A stretch of 16,901 bases of DNA. Source: Balneolales bacterium (lineage in GTDB: Bacteria; Bacteroidota; Rhodothermia; Balneolales; Natronogracilivirgulaceae). How positions within the stretch are numbered: position 1 is the stretch's first letter; every line of letters starts with the position of its first letter. Where the stretch lies: positions 1-16,901 of the forward strand of contig SKIC01000156.1 of the NCBI GenBank assembly GCA_007116685.1, written 5' to 3'. The notes below the pieces were generated by a model, which searched no databases, had not been told where the DNA came from, and saw only the letters and a list, made by a program, of their open reading frames with translations. A program made the position numbers and the translations under genes. Below are positions 7,990-16,050 of the stretch, one piece after another.

Positions 7990-8934
7990 ATGTTACGCTT
8001 TCCAACTTTAGTGTTAGCAGTATTTGCTACCACATTTTTTATCGCTTGTGAATCAGAAAAAGCGCCGGTATCAGTACATGCTGATGAATTAGTTTCTGAC
8101 CTTCAGTTTCTCTCATCAGACGAACTTAAGGGACGTTTTCCAGTAACAGAAGAAAGTCGAATTGCGCAAGATTTTATTATTGAGCGGTTTGAAAATCTTG
8201 GCGTGAAAAGTTTCGATGACGATTTTAGGCAGGTTTTTCGCCATGTGAATCCCAGAAATCAGGTGGTTTTTGAAAATGCGGTAAATATTGTTGGATTTAT
8301 CGAGGGTAGTAAAAATCCCGATCAATTTATAGCTGTTACTGCGCATTACGATCATTTGGGTGAACGGGATGGCGAAATTTTTAACGGTGCCGACGATAAT
8401 GCTTCCGGTGTTGGTGGATTACTTGCAGTGGCGCGTCATTTTACAGAATTCCAGCCCGAAAATAGTTTAATCCTTTTAGCATTAGACGTTGAAGAACAAG
8501 GCTTGGGCGGTGCAAGATATTTTGTGCAGAATCCATCAGTTCCATTGGACCAAATTGTTATGAACCTGAACATGGATATGATCAGCAATAACTTTGAAAA
8601 TGAAATCTATGCTGTGGGGACCTATCATTATCCATTTCTAAAATCTTTTGTTGAAGAATCCTCTGAGAATGCGCCCGTTAATGTACTTTTTGGTTATGAT
8701 TCTGACGAATGGGATCAGGATTGGACTTTTTCTTCAGACCATGGACCATTCCATGAAATGGGGATTCCATTCATCTACTTTGGTGTGGAAGACCATCCTT
8801 ATTATCACACTCCATCTGATACCTTTGAGAATACGAACCCTGAATTTTATGTGGACGCCGTTTATACCATTCTGAACGTTTTAAGACATTTTGATAGAAA
8901 TCTTGATAATATCAGAGAATTATCCGGCAGATAG
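7990..8934 (+). CDS. M28 family metallopeptidase, predicted lipoprotein
   Basis: This is a 314-residue secreted zinc peptidase, probably an aminopeptidase. The N-terminus is a lipoprotein signal with hydrophobic core VLAVFATTF and lipobox FIAC, so C20 should be lipid-modified and the enzyme membrane-anchored. The M28 metal site is complete: H119 in AHYDHLG, D136 in GADDNASG, E168 (base) and E169 in DVEEQG, D196 in NMDMIS, and H273 in YYHTPSDTF. It is clearly homologous to the peptidase at 666-2162 in both the pre-domain (LSSDELKGRF versus LASDSLEGRG) and the catalytic core, but lacks that protein's C-terminal barrel. It stands alone between the chemoreceptor gene and a terminator. Substrate unknown; extracytoplasmic peptide scavenging is a reasonable inference. 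Confidence 0.9.
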   Translation: MLRFPTLVLAVFATTFFIACESEKAPVSVHADELVSDLQFLSSDELKGRFPVTEESRIAQDFIIERFENLGVKSFDDDFRQVFRHVNPRNQVVFENAVNIVGFIEGSKNPDQFIAVTAHYDHLGERDGEIFNGADDNASGVGGLLAVARHFTEFQPENSLILLALDVEEQGLGGARYFVQNPSVPLDQIVMNLNMDMISNNFENEIYAVGTYHYPFLKSFVEESSENAPVNVLFGYDSDEWDQDWTFSSDHGPFHEMGIPFIYFGVEDHPYYHTPSDTFENTNPEFYVDAVYTILNVLRHFDRNLDNIRELSGR

Positions 8935-8975
8935 TGATTTCGTATAAAGGATAGATAAATCCATTTTGCAAAAGG

Positions 8976-9006
8976 AAAGCCCTGCATCCGAGATACAGGG
9001 CTTTTT
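8976..9006. terminator. Bidirectional intrinsic terminator
   Basis: AAAGCCCTG (8976-8984) pairs perfectly with CAGGGCTTT (8996-9004) around an 11-base loop, followed by T residues to 9006. On the opposite strand the same stem is followed by a T-containing CCTTTT tract. It lies between the convergent M28 lipoprotein gene (ends 8934) and pgk (ends 9031), so it can serve both. Confidence 0.85.
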
Positions 9007-9030
9007 AAATTAAATCACAAAGGGTTGTGC

Positions 9031-10224
9031 CTATTTATCGGTTAAGGAAGTAATACCTGGTAATTCTTTGCCTTCCAGATATTCCAGAGAAGCACCGCCT
9101 CCGGTTGATACGTGGCTTACTTTTTCTTCCAATCCGGCTTTTTTGATAGCAGCTGCAGAATCGCCACCACCAATGATGGTAGTTGCTCCCTCAGCGGTAG
9201 CGCTACTCATTGCTCCGGCAACAGCAAAGGTGCCTTTCGCAAAGTTTTCCATTTCAAAAACACCCATTGGGCCATTCCAGATTACGGTTTTTGCTTTGCG
9301 CACTTCATCACCAAATAATTGAGCCGTTTTTGGTCCGATATCCAGAGCCATCCAGCCATCTTCAATGCCTTCTTGACCCACAACTTTGTGTTCTGCGTCA
9401 TTGCTGAATTCTTTCGCTACTACAGAATCAACAGGTAATAAAAGTTCAACGCCGGCTTTTGCAGCATTTTCAATCAATTGCTTGGCAAGTTCGATTTTAT
9501 CTTCTTCAACCAAAGAATTACCAATAGGCCAGCCTTTGGCTTTATAAAATGTATACGTCATTCCACCACCAATAATAATGGTGTCAACTTTGTCTAGCAG
9601 GTTTTCGATTACGCCAATTTTATCGGATACTTTTGCGCCACCAAGAACGGCTACAAATGGGCGCTCCGGGTTATTGACGCTACCCTCCAGATAAGCAATT
9701 TCTTTACTTAACAAGAAGCCGGAAGCAGCAGGTTGCAAATATTCAGTGATACCGGCAACAGAGCAATGAGCACGGTGGCTGGAGCCAAAGGCGTCATTTA
9801 CAAAAACATCCCCTAATGCAGCAAATTCTTTGGAGAGCTCACTATCGTTCTTTGTTTCACCGGCATGAAAACGTACGTTTTCAAGAACAACGATTTCTCC
9901 AGGCTGAGCAGAAAAAATAGCAGATTTCGCTTTTTCTCCGATAGACTCGTCGCAGAAATGTACTTTTGCATCGGTAAGTGTGGCGAGATGATCTGCTGCT
10001 GGTTTTAGAGAAAACTCAGGATTAGGTTCGCCTTTTGGTCGGCCAAGGTGGCTTAATAAAATCAGAGTGCCGCCACGATTGGTTATATAATTAATACTTG
10101 GCAATGCCTGAACGATACGATTGTCGTCTGTGATTTTTCCATCTTTGAGGGGAACATTAAAATCCACTCTCATTACCACTTTTTTGCCTTTTATATCCAG
10201 GTCTTCAATAGTTAGTTTAGCCAT
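9031..10224 (-). CDS. pgk: Phosphoglycerate kinase
   Basis: Glycolytic and gluconeogenic enzyme that transfers phosphate between 1,3-bisphosphoglycerate and ADP in the cytoplasm. The 397-residue length is standard for bacterial Pgk. Visible features: substrate-binding VDFNVPL (20-26), R36 in DDNRIVQALP, LSHLGRPKG (57-65), R118 in ENVRFHAGE, R151 after DAFGSSH, nucleotide-binding GGAKVSDKIGV (195-205), WNGPMGVFE (316-324) and GGGDSAAA (352-359). All key residues are present. It is a single gene, not linked to gap or tpi here. It is divergent from the cysteine desulfurase gene across about 225 bases and shares a terminator with the convergent M28 gene. Assignment is essentially certain. Confidence 0.97.
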   Translation of the reverse strand: MAKLTIEDLDIKGKKVVMRVDFNVPLKDGKITDDNRIVQALPSINYITNRGGTLILLSHLGRPKGEPNPEFSLKPAADHLATLTDAKVHFCDESIGEKAKSAIFSAQPGEIVVLENVRFHAGETKNDSELSKEFAALGDVFVNDAFGSSHRAHCSVAGITEYLQPAASGFLLSKEIAYLEGSVNNPERPFVAVLGGAKVSDKIGVIENLLDKVDTIIIGGGMTYTFYKAKGWPIGNSLVEEDKIELAKQLIENAAKAGVELLLPVDSVVAKEFSNDAEHKVVGQEGIEDGWMALDIGPKTAQLFGDEVRKAKTVIWNGPMGVFEMENFAKGTFAVAGAMSSATAEGATTIIGGGDSAAAIKKAGLEEKVSHVSTGGGASLEYLEGKELPGITSLTDK

Positions 10225-10313
10225 TATTCTTGAATTTCAGGTTGATAATTCTTAGCCAGAAACGTATGTCTCTAACTTTTTTGTTTTCATGGATGAAGAT
10301 ACATATTTAGCCT

Positions 10314-10365
10314 GCCAATTAGAATGAATAAAGCAAAAATTGGCTGCTAGAATGTTTTGCAAAAC
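10314..10365. promoter_or_regulatory. Inverted repeats in the pgk / cysteine desulfurase divergent promoter region
   Basis: The region between the two start codons holds GCCAATT (10314-10320) matched by AATTGGC (10338-10344), and a perfect 12-bp palindrome GTTTTGCAAAAC (10354-10365). The palindrome is about 87 bases before the desulfurase ATG. These are candidate operators for either gene. I found no convincing Bacteroidota-type -7 (TAnnTTTG) promoter box, so exact promoters are not assigned. Confidence 0.25.
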
Positions 10366-10451
10366 CATAGTTTCTTAAAATCTTCTTGTATTGTAGTCTA
10401 AAGTCAATCATATAAACCAAAGAAATTCTATTAAAGTCTTATTTTGTGAGC

Positions 10452-11597
10452 ATGACACCTGTTTATTTAGATAACGCCGCTACTACCAAGCCAGACACTC
10501 GTGTGCTAGAAGCAATGCTCCCTTATTTAGCGGAGGATTATGGAAACGCCTCCTCAATCCATGGCTTGGGCAGAAAAACCAATGTGGCCGTAGAAGAAGC
10601 AAGGGAAACCATTGCAAGACTACTTAATACAAAGCCTGCTCAGATTATTTTTACATCCGGTGGTACAGAATCCAACAATGCGATTATCAAAGGAGTTTTG
10701 AAAGCTACAGGCAAAAACAGAGTGATAACCAGCCCATTAGAGCACCATGCAGTTTTGCATCCTTTGGAGCATGATAACACCATTGAGACGGTATTTCTTG
10801 GCGTTTCAAAAACCGGCCATATTGATCTTGATGAGTTAAAAAGTAAGCTAAATTCAGAAACAGCGCTCGTTTCTTTGATGCATGTGAATAATGAAATTGG
10901 TACGAAAAATCCCATAAAAGAGATTGCGGAAATTTGTCGTGAGCATGGCGTGGCTTTTCATTCCGACACGGTGCAATCTGTGGGTAAATTTCCTATAGAT
11001 GTAACTGATTTAGATGTTGATTTTATAACGCTATCAGCACATAAGTTTTATGGTCCAAAGGGGGTTGGGGCAATGTATATTCATCCTGATGCTCTTTGGC
11101 AGCCCTGGATGGAGGGTGGCTCTCAGGAAAGAAAACGCAGAGGCGGTACATTAAACGTACCCGGAATTATAGGAATGGCAAAAGCTCTGCAATTGGCCCA
11201 TGAAGAAATGGAAGAGAATAAGCGCCATATTACAAAACTTAAAAACGCTTTAATTGGCGGATTAAAAGAGCGATTTCCAGATTTAGCTGTGACTAACGGC
11301 GATACTGAACATGGTGGGTACCACATCGTTAATGTGTCTTTCCCAATGCCGGATGGAAATGCACTGGATGGCGAAATGCTGTTGCTAAATCTGGATATTG
11401 AAGGTGTATATTGCTCAAATGGCTCGGCCTGTACTTCCGGTGCAGTAGAAGCGTCTCACGTTCTTTTGGGAATCGGGATTGATGAGAAAACTGCGAAATC
11501 CAGCATCCGGTTCAGCCTTTCAAAATATAACACGGAATCTGAAATTGATTACACGCTGGAAAAGCTGGAGCAAGTTCTTAACAGAATGACAAGCTAA
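10452..11597 (+). CDS. Cysteine desulfurase (NifS/IscS family)
   Basis: PLP enzyme that takes sulfur from cysteine as a persulfide for Fe-S clusters, thiolated tRNA and other cofactors. Starting at the ATG at 10452 gives 381 residues opening MTPVYLDNAATTKPD, the usual N-terminus; a GTG two codons upstream (10446) is possible. Visible motifs: TSGGTESNN (68-76), PLEHHAV with the PLP-stacking histidine near 98, NNEIGT (146-151), FHSDTVQSVGK (169-179), PLP lysine K198 in SAHKFYGPKG, RRGGTLNVPG (229-238), and the sulfur-accepting cysteine C327 in SNGSACTSG, whose loop is group-I-like (NifS/IscS) rather than SufS-like. No iscU, iscR or suf genes adjoin it, so the acceptor pathway (Fe-S or tRNA thiolation) cannot be told. 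It converges on the hydrolase gene with 9 bases between stop codons. Confidence 0.92.
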   Translation: MTPVYLDNAATTKPDTRVLEAMLPYLAEDYGNASSIHGLGRKTNVAVEEARETIARLLNTKPAQIIFTSGGTESNNAIIKGVLKATGKNRVITSPLEHHAVLHPLEHDNTIETVFLGVSKTGHIDLDELKSKLNSETALVSLMHVNNEIGTKNPIKEIAEICREHGVAFHSDTVQSVGKFPIDVTDLDVDFITLSAHKFYGPKGVGAMYIHPDALWQPWMEGGSQERKRRGGTLNVPGIIGMAKALQLAHEEMEENKRHITKLKNALIGGLKERFPDLAVTNGDTEHGGYHIVNVSFPMPDGNALDGEMLLLNLDIEGVYCSNGSACTSGAVEASHVLLGIGIDEKTAKSSIRFSLSKYNTESEIDYTLEKLEQVLNRMTS

Positions 11598-11606
11598 TTA
11601 TTTCTG

Positions 11607-12809
11607 CTAGTTAGCCAACCAAAACGAAAGCTTTTTATAAACTTCCGGATTATTCAATAAGCCTAAGTGATTTTCCTTTCGTAATACCAGCGTATGTTCC
11701 GGTGGGAAATTCAGAGATTTTCCAGGCTCTTCGTGTTGCCCCAACGCACTTTTCAAGGGCACAAGTCCATCCCCAATAATTTCGGTTTTTATCAGACCCT
11801 CTCTTTTTGAAGTGGTTGTGGCCACAGCATAACAATCAATACTATCCGGCAGGGGCAAGTGCGAAATTGGTTTTAGACTTCTATCAAAACGGTCTTTGTT
11901 TTCCCAGTCGTCATCAGTAAGATTTCCATAGCGTAAATCTGTGATTCCCGAACTTCGAACTTTACCAAGACGAGCAAAGGGAGCGCTAAAAGGATTAGCT
12001 TCCAACAAAGTTTCCAGCCAGTTTCCGCCCCGCTCCATTGGTGCTCCAAAATGTGGAGTACCAAGGAAAACCAACTTCCGTAGTTTTTTATGCCATGTAA
12101 AGTCATTTAGTTTGGCATAATGGATGGCGCTACGACTAACTAATCCGCCCATGCTATGCGTCAAAAATGAAAAAGTAGATTTTTCGGGTAGAAACGAAGT
12201 GAGTTTCTCAAGCAGTTCTGAAAATTCTCTACCGTTGGTCGAAATATGTCTGCCTGTGTTATAGTGAAGATAAAGTGGAGTATATCCCAATTCTCGGGCA
12301 ATTTTCTCACCATGATTATACCCTTTTTGTGTCCATTGCAGGTCGTTCATGCACAGACCGTGAATCATCAATAAAATTCGGGGTTCCTCCATCTGTACTT
12401 CTGATGTTATTTCAGCAAAAGTTAGGACTTTCCCATTTTTCCTAAACTGCATCTGTATCGCCAGTGGATTTTCAGACGTTTCAAGATAATCACCAATTAC
12501 ACCATTAAGTGCAGAAATAATGGCTTCTCGTTGTAGTGTTGATGTTTTCTTTTCTATAATGATCGAGAGCTGGGCTAATAGTTTGCCTGTACTATATCCA
12601 ACGATATCAATGATTTTATAAATAATTCTGAAAACAAATCCCGTAATCCCTCTGGTTCGGGTTTTGTGCAATGGACCACGAATGCCGCCAACGTGCAAAA
12701 TGGTTTTATGCAGCGCCTCTACAATGCCGGTAATTTCGCGCACGGCATCAACTGTGATTTTACTGGCACCTCTGGCGTCATCTGCAATGTTGTAATCATT
12801 TTTTGGCAT
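11607..12809 (-). CDS. Alpha/beta hydrolase, lipase/esterase-like, with an N-terminal helical domain
   Basis: With the ATG at 12809 the protein has 400 residues; an in-frame TTG at 12836 would add nine. There is no signal peptide, so it is likely cytoplasmic or inner-membrane associated. Residues ~1-105 are mostly helical (DDARGASKITVDAVREITGI, then IIYKIIDIVGYSTGKLLAQL), a pre-domain I recall from lipase-like hydrolases of other proteobacterial and myxobacterial genomes. The hydrolase fold follows: oxyanion HG in LLMIHGLCMND (146-156), nucleophile S219 in FLTHSMGG, VFLGTPHFGAP (247-257), a candidate acid D347 in IIGDGLVPL, and a candidate catalytic histidine H381 in ENHLGLL. The nucleophile elbow reads T-H-S-M-G, with Thr where Gly is usual (GxSxG). 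Triacylglycerol or ester substrates are plausible but unproven. It is divergent from the hypothetical gene at 12911. Confidence 0.82.
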   Translation of the reverse strand: MPKNDYNIADDARGASKITVDAVREITGIVEALHKTILHVGGIRGPLHKTRTRGITGFVFRIIYKIIDIVGYSTGKLLAQLSIIIEKKTSTLQREAIISALNGVIGDYLETSENPLAIQMQFRKNGKVLTFAEITSEVQMEEPRILLMIHGLCMNDLQWTQKGYNHGEKIARELGYTPLYLHYNTGRHISTNGREFSELLEKLTSFLPEKSTFSFLTHSMGGLVSRSAIHYAKLNDFTWHKKLRKLVFLGTPHFGAPMERGGNWLETLLEANPFSAPFARLGKVRSSGITDLRYGNLTDDDWENKDRFDRSLKPISHLPLPDSIDCYAVATTTSKREGLIKTEIIGDGLVPLKSALGQHEEPGKSLNFPPEHTLVLRKENHLGLLNNPEVYKKLSFWLAN

Positions 12810-12910
12810 ACAATAAGATAGGTATTTGAGCGGCAACCCAATCGAAAACGTTGAAGAAGTTTTTGTAGATTGCTAAGTAAAAGGCTTTTAGAGTATAAGT
12901 TTTAGCCAAA

Positions 12911-13600
12911 ATGAACATTTCCATTCAAAATCTATTTCATAATCTGGCTGAAGAAGCAAAATCTTCTAAAGGTAAGGGCAAAGTTCAACGCCCAATACCG
13001 CCTGTGCCACCCGCAAAATTGCACATCGGAAGACCTGCGCCACCTTCTCACCATTTTTACACGAATGCAGGTTCCCTTGGTACTCTTGCCAAATTTGATG
13101 TCCCCACATTGCCGTCCATGCAGAAAATGACAGCAGCTTTACAAGCAGTAATGACCGAAGATCTTCTGGTCAGATTTCAAACTGGAACTCCGAAAACAGC
13201 AGATGCCATTTTGGCTACCATTTTACAGCAATGCTTTGACTTGCTAAAGGATGAAACACGACGTGAACGGGAGCGGAAAAGGCGTCGGAATCAGCAGGCT
13301 GAAGAACTTGAGGAAGAAGAGAAGCAGACGGAATCTGAGGAGAAAGCTAAAAGTTTACTACAAACGCTGTTATCGCATGCGTCAGAAAATGAACACAATA
13401 TGCCGGATTTTTGTAAATGGGCACGTGCTTCTGTTGCACAAACACAGGTTATGATGGAAAAACAGTTAGGGCGATTACCTGAACATACTCAGAAAACGTT
13501 TCAAATAATGAATGATGCCATTGAAGCATTGGAGCATGGGATGACTCCGGAAAATATTATGCATCGACTGGATGAAGTTATTAAAGAGTCTGGGGGGTGA
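12911..13600 (+). CDS. Hypothetical charged, coiled-coil-like protein
   Basis: I do not recognise this 229-residue protein. There is no signal peptide or membrane segment. The N-terminal ~50 residues are Lys- and Pro-rich (SSKGKGK, then RPIPPVPPAKLHIGRPAPP) and likely disordered. Residues 68-112 look helical. Residues 117-127 are a basic block (RRERERKRRRN), directly followed by an acidic block (EELEEEEKQTESEEK, 131-145), giving a charge-zipper or coiled-coil look. The C-terminal ~80 residues are helical (MPDFCKWARASVAQTQVMME, then PEHTQKTFQIMNDAIEALEH) and end in a short amphipathic helix. The strong Lys/Glu/Gln content is unlike neighbouring genes. It is divergent from the hydrolase gene (102 bases between starts) and converges on pxpC with 41 bases between stops. 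The reading frame is long and contains ordinary codons, so it is probably a real gene. Confidence 0.7.
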   Translation: MNISIQNLFHNLAEEAKSSKGKGKVQRPIPPVPPAKLHIGRPAPPSHHFYTNAGSLGTLAKFDVPTLPSMQKMTAALQAVMTEDLLVRFQTGTPKTADAILATILQQCFDLLKDETRRERERKRRRNQQAEELEEEEKQTESEEKAKSLLQTLLSHASENEHNMPDFCKWARASVAQTQVMMEKQLGRLPEHTQKTFQIMNDAIEALEHGMTPENIMHRLDEVIKESGG

Positions 13601-13641
13601 CTTTGTGGTAGCGGAAAGCCGTTCTATCGTCAAACAAACCG

Positions 13642-14589
13642 TTATTTTTGATTTGAGCTTTTAACTGTATTTTTCAAATACATTTCCTGATGGCGGTGTA
13701 AACGAATTGCCGTTTCTGAATCCACACTTTCAAACTGGATTTCAGATCCAGGCCTAAGTTGGGAAAAGCGGCTAATGTCTGCGGAAATTACCTGCGCTAT
13801 TCTGGGATATCCGCCGCTCACTTGTGCATCCCGCATCAGCACAACTGCTTCTCCATTGCCCGTGTATTGAATGGTTCCCGGACAAGTTGCGGAGGATTGT
13901 ATATCAAAAGCCGGCTTGGCGATGGAATTGAGTGAAATACGAAAACCCATTCTGTTGCCATCGCTGGCTACTTTAGCCCGAAATTTTTTGACATTTTCCA
14001 AAATTTTAGGCATCTCTGGACTAGGCAAACAACGGAAGGTTTGTTCTAAAGATTCGAATTTAGGATGAAAATTCCGAGAAATTATTCCGGTCGCAGTTTC
14101 ATCGGAAGTTTTTTTCCACCTCAACTGGTCACCTGTTTGTAACTTTCGTCCGAAGTATCCTCCTGTTTGCGAAATCGTGTGCGTGGAGAAACTCTCGTAA
14201 AAACTCTCTGCCTCAATTTCTCCGAAAATAGACAAGTAGCCGAAATTCCCGGTTTTTAAATGGGAAATCCGCAGAACATCTCCCTGCTTTACTTCTAGTG
14301 CTTTAAAAAGCGAAATTGGAACGTCGTTGCAAAAAACTTCAACATCTGGCGATGCAATTGCAATGATTGCAGCAGATAAAAATCGGATGGTATCTCCTTT
14401 TCTCGCAAATTCAAGTACCGGTGCATTATGCCGATTGCCAACAAGCCGGTTGGCTATTTGCACCAACCGTATATCCATGCCACCTGAGGGCGGAAATCCC
14501 CATCTGGCGCAACCAAATCTTCCCATATCCTGAATTGTGGTATGGAGACCGGCGGACATTATTTCAAATTTGCCAGTTTCCATTTTCAT
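13642..14589 (-). CDS. pxpC: 5-oxoprolinase subunit PxpC (biotin-dependent carboxyltransferase-like, AHS2 domain)
   Basis: PxpC works with PxpB and PxpA to hydrolyse 5-oxoproline to glutamate with ATP (PxpABC, established in bacteria); older names are KipA/YbgK. This copy has 315 residues. AHS2 motifs: TTIQDMGRFGCARWGFPPSG (17-36), DGNRMGFR (210-217), PGTIQYTGNGEAVVLMRDAQ (237-256) and VSGGYPRIAQV (257-267). The start at 14589 overlaps the end of pxpB by 26 bases; the ATG at 14583 (residue 3) would overlap by 20. Either way translational coupling is likely. It is the last gene of the pxp cluster and converges on the hypothetical gene at 12911. No terminator is obvious in the 41 bases between them. 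Confidence 0.92.
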   Translation of the reverse strand: MKMETGKFEIMSAGLHTTIQDMGRFGCARWGFPPSGGMDIRLVQIANRLVGNRHNAPVLEFARKGDTIRFLSAAIIAIASPDVEVFCNDVPISLFKALEVKQGDVLRISHLKTGNFGYLSIFGEIEAESFYESFSTHTISQTGGYFGRKLQTGDQLRWKKTSDETATGIISRNFHPKFESLEQTFRCLPSPEMPKILENVKKFRAKVASDGNRMGFRISLNSIAKPAFDIQSSATCPGTIQYTGNGEAVVLMRDAQVSGGYPRIAQVISADISRFSQLRPGSEIQFESVDSETAIRLHRHQEMYLKNTVKSSNQK

Positions 14590-15232
14590 AATCCTGAATT
14601 GAAATGGGTGAAAATCGAACTTTATCGCCGGACAGAAATTTCATGGGCGGGAGTGTATCCCGATCAAAAATTCGAATAGGTGTCAGTCCCAGAATGTGCC
14701 ATCCTCCGGGACTTTCAAGACCATATATGCCCGTTTGAGATCCTCCAACAGCAACCGAACCGTCCGGTACACTTTTCCGAGGCGTAGATTTTCGGGGAAT
14801 GTGCAATGCCGAATCCAAACCATCCAGGTACAGAAATCCCGGTAAAAATCCGGTCATAGCCACCGTGTATTCTTGCATTGAATGCTTTTTGATGAGTTCA
14901 TTCTTACTCAAATTTACCGATGCAGAAATCTCATCCAAATCCAGCCCGGCTTCATAGCAAACAGGAATAGTGTGAGATTTTTGCGACAAAGTGCTCTGCT
15001 TACGGATAGTTTCAGTTTTTAAGGCTGAAATTATTTCCTGAGCATCCCAAAAATACGTCTCAAAATGCAGGGTAATACTGGTTCGGGCAGGAACAACTTC
15101 TATGCAACCGGATATTTTAAGATTTTCAAGATGATGATACCAAGCATGCAGTTCTTCCAGGCTTATTTTCTCAAATTGCAGCAAAAGATGAAATTCGCTA
15201 AGCCGATGAAATGTAGGTTGTTTATTCACCAT
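14564..15232 (-). CDS. pxpB: 5-oxoprolinase subunit PxpB (AHS1 / KipI-like domain)
   Basis: PxpB forms the AHS1 partner of PxpC in the ATP-dependent 5-oxoprolinase. The 222-residue length is standard. Motifs: GFLPGFLYLDGLD (128-140), IPRKSTPRKSVPDGSV (145-160), GGSQTGIYGLESPGGWHILG (163-182), and TPIRIFD (184-190). All are close to the family consensus. Its ATG overlaps the end of pxpA by 7 bases (ATGGTGA), and its 3' end overlaps pxpC, so the three genes are translated as a unit. Some homologues (KipI of Bacillus) were first described as kinase inhibitors, but in a cluster with pxpA and pxpC the oxoprolinase role is much more likely. Confidence 0.94.
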   Translation of the reverse strand: MVNKQPTFHRLSEFHLLLQFEKISLEELHAWYHHLENLKISGCIEVVPARTSITLHFETYFWDAQEIISALKTETIRKQSTLSQKSHTIPVCYEAGLDLDEISASVNLSKNELIKKHSMQEYTVAMTGFLPGFLYLDGLDSALHIPRKSTPRKSVPDGSVAVGGSQTGIYGLESPGGWHILGLTPIRIFDRDTLPPMKFLSGDKVRFSPISIQDYENGNWQI

Positions 15233-15993
15233 GAGGATGATAGTTGCATGTTTTCAGATCTTAGAAATTCATGAATCGCCTTCAATATGGATAGACAATC
15301 CGGTGAATCTGAATGCACACAAATGGTGTTAGGAATTACGGAGAAAAACGTCCCATCCGTAGCCCGAACTCTTTTGTTGATGAGCATTTCTCTGATTTGA
15401 TCCAGACTTTCCGAAACATCCAGCACAGATCCTTTTTCGGATCGCGGCTGTAGTTGTCCATCAGGCAAATAACGACGATCGGCGAAAGCTTCACGAGCAT
15501 AATTTAAGTTGAATTTTTCCGCGGCTCGTTGCCATTCCGAGGAAGGCAAACCATATAAAATTGAATCATGATAACGGGAAGCAACTTCTTCAGCAATTGC
15601 GAATGCATCTTTTTCGTGTTTCATCAGATGATGATAAAGTGCTCCGTGTGGCTTGATATGATGCAATTTTTCATTATGATTCTGCAACTCCAAGGCAATA
15701 ATATCAATTTGTTCCATGAAAACGGTGACCAGTGCCTTGCCATGAAGATCCATGTAACGCCTGCCAAAATATTCCGCATCCGGATAGGAAGGATGAGCGC
15801 CAACGGAAACTCCGTTGCGCACTGCAAGTGCGATAGAGCGTTTTCGTGTTTGAGAATCTCCTGAATGTTGTCCGCAAGCAATATTGCAGGATGAAATCAA
15901 GGGCATGAGCATTTCGTCTCCGGCTATAGAACTGCCATCAAAGGATTCACCCATGTCACAATTAATATCAATTTTACTAAGGAGAGAATTCAC
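15226..15993 (-). CDS. pxpA: 5-oxoprolinase subunit PxpA (LamB/YcsF family)
   Basis: PxpA is the hydrolytic subunit of the PxpABC 5-oxoprolinase. This copy has 255 residues, standard length. Motifs: IDINCDMGES (8-17), SCNIACGQHSGD (35-46), GAHPSYPD (65-72), KPHGALY (114-120), REAFADRRYLPDG (167-179) and CVHSDSPD (225-232). Against the usual forms (GFHAGD and VHGDTP) there are small substitutions, but the His/Asp positions stay. The start is GTG at 15991-15993; no in-frame ATG exists upstream before a stop, and the GTG start places DINCDMGES at the normal distance. Its stop overlaps the pxpB start by 7 bases. It lies 57 bases after the Nramp-like gene on the same strand. Confidence 0.93.
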   Translation of the reverse strand: MNSLLSKIDINCDMGESFDGSSIAGDEMLMPLISSCNIACGQHSGDSQTRKRSIALAVRNGVSVGAHPSYPDAEYFGRRYMDLHGKALVTVFMEQIDIIALELQNHNEKLHHIKPHGALYHHLMKHEKDAFAIAEEVASRYHDSILYGLPSSEWQRAAEKFNLNYAREAFADRRYLPDGQLQPRSEKGSVLDVSESLDQIREMLINKRVRATDGTFFSVIPNTICVHSDSPDCLSILKAIHEFLRSENMQLSSSW

Positions 15994-16050
15994 ACCTATT
16001 GCATCAAATATTTTGTTTGAGAAATGCCGGATTAGACCAGCGAGTTGCTC

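Noticed and set aside
7767..8033. Minus-strand open frame across the chemoreceptor/peptidase junction
   Set aside because: It is antisense to two well-supported genes and resembles no family.
8648..8875. Plus-strand alternative frame inside the M28 lipoprotein gene
   Set aside because: It overlaps the segment encoding the essential His of the peptidase in another frame and has no independent support.
9068..9407. Three overlapping plus-strand frames opposite pgk
   Set aside because: They are antisense shadows of a highly conserved enzyme gene.
11593..11615. GCTAA/TTAGC hairpin between the cysteine desulfurase and hydrolase stops
   Set aside because: The stem is only 5 bp with no T-run, and it is formed largely by stop-codon sequence; too weak to call a terminator.
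15568..15881. Plus- and minus-strand alternative frames inside pxpA
   Set aside because: PxpA motifs occupy the region in one frame; the alternatives carry no motif.
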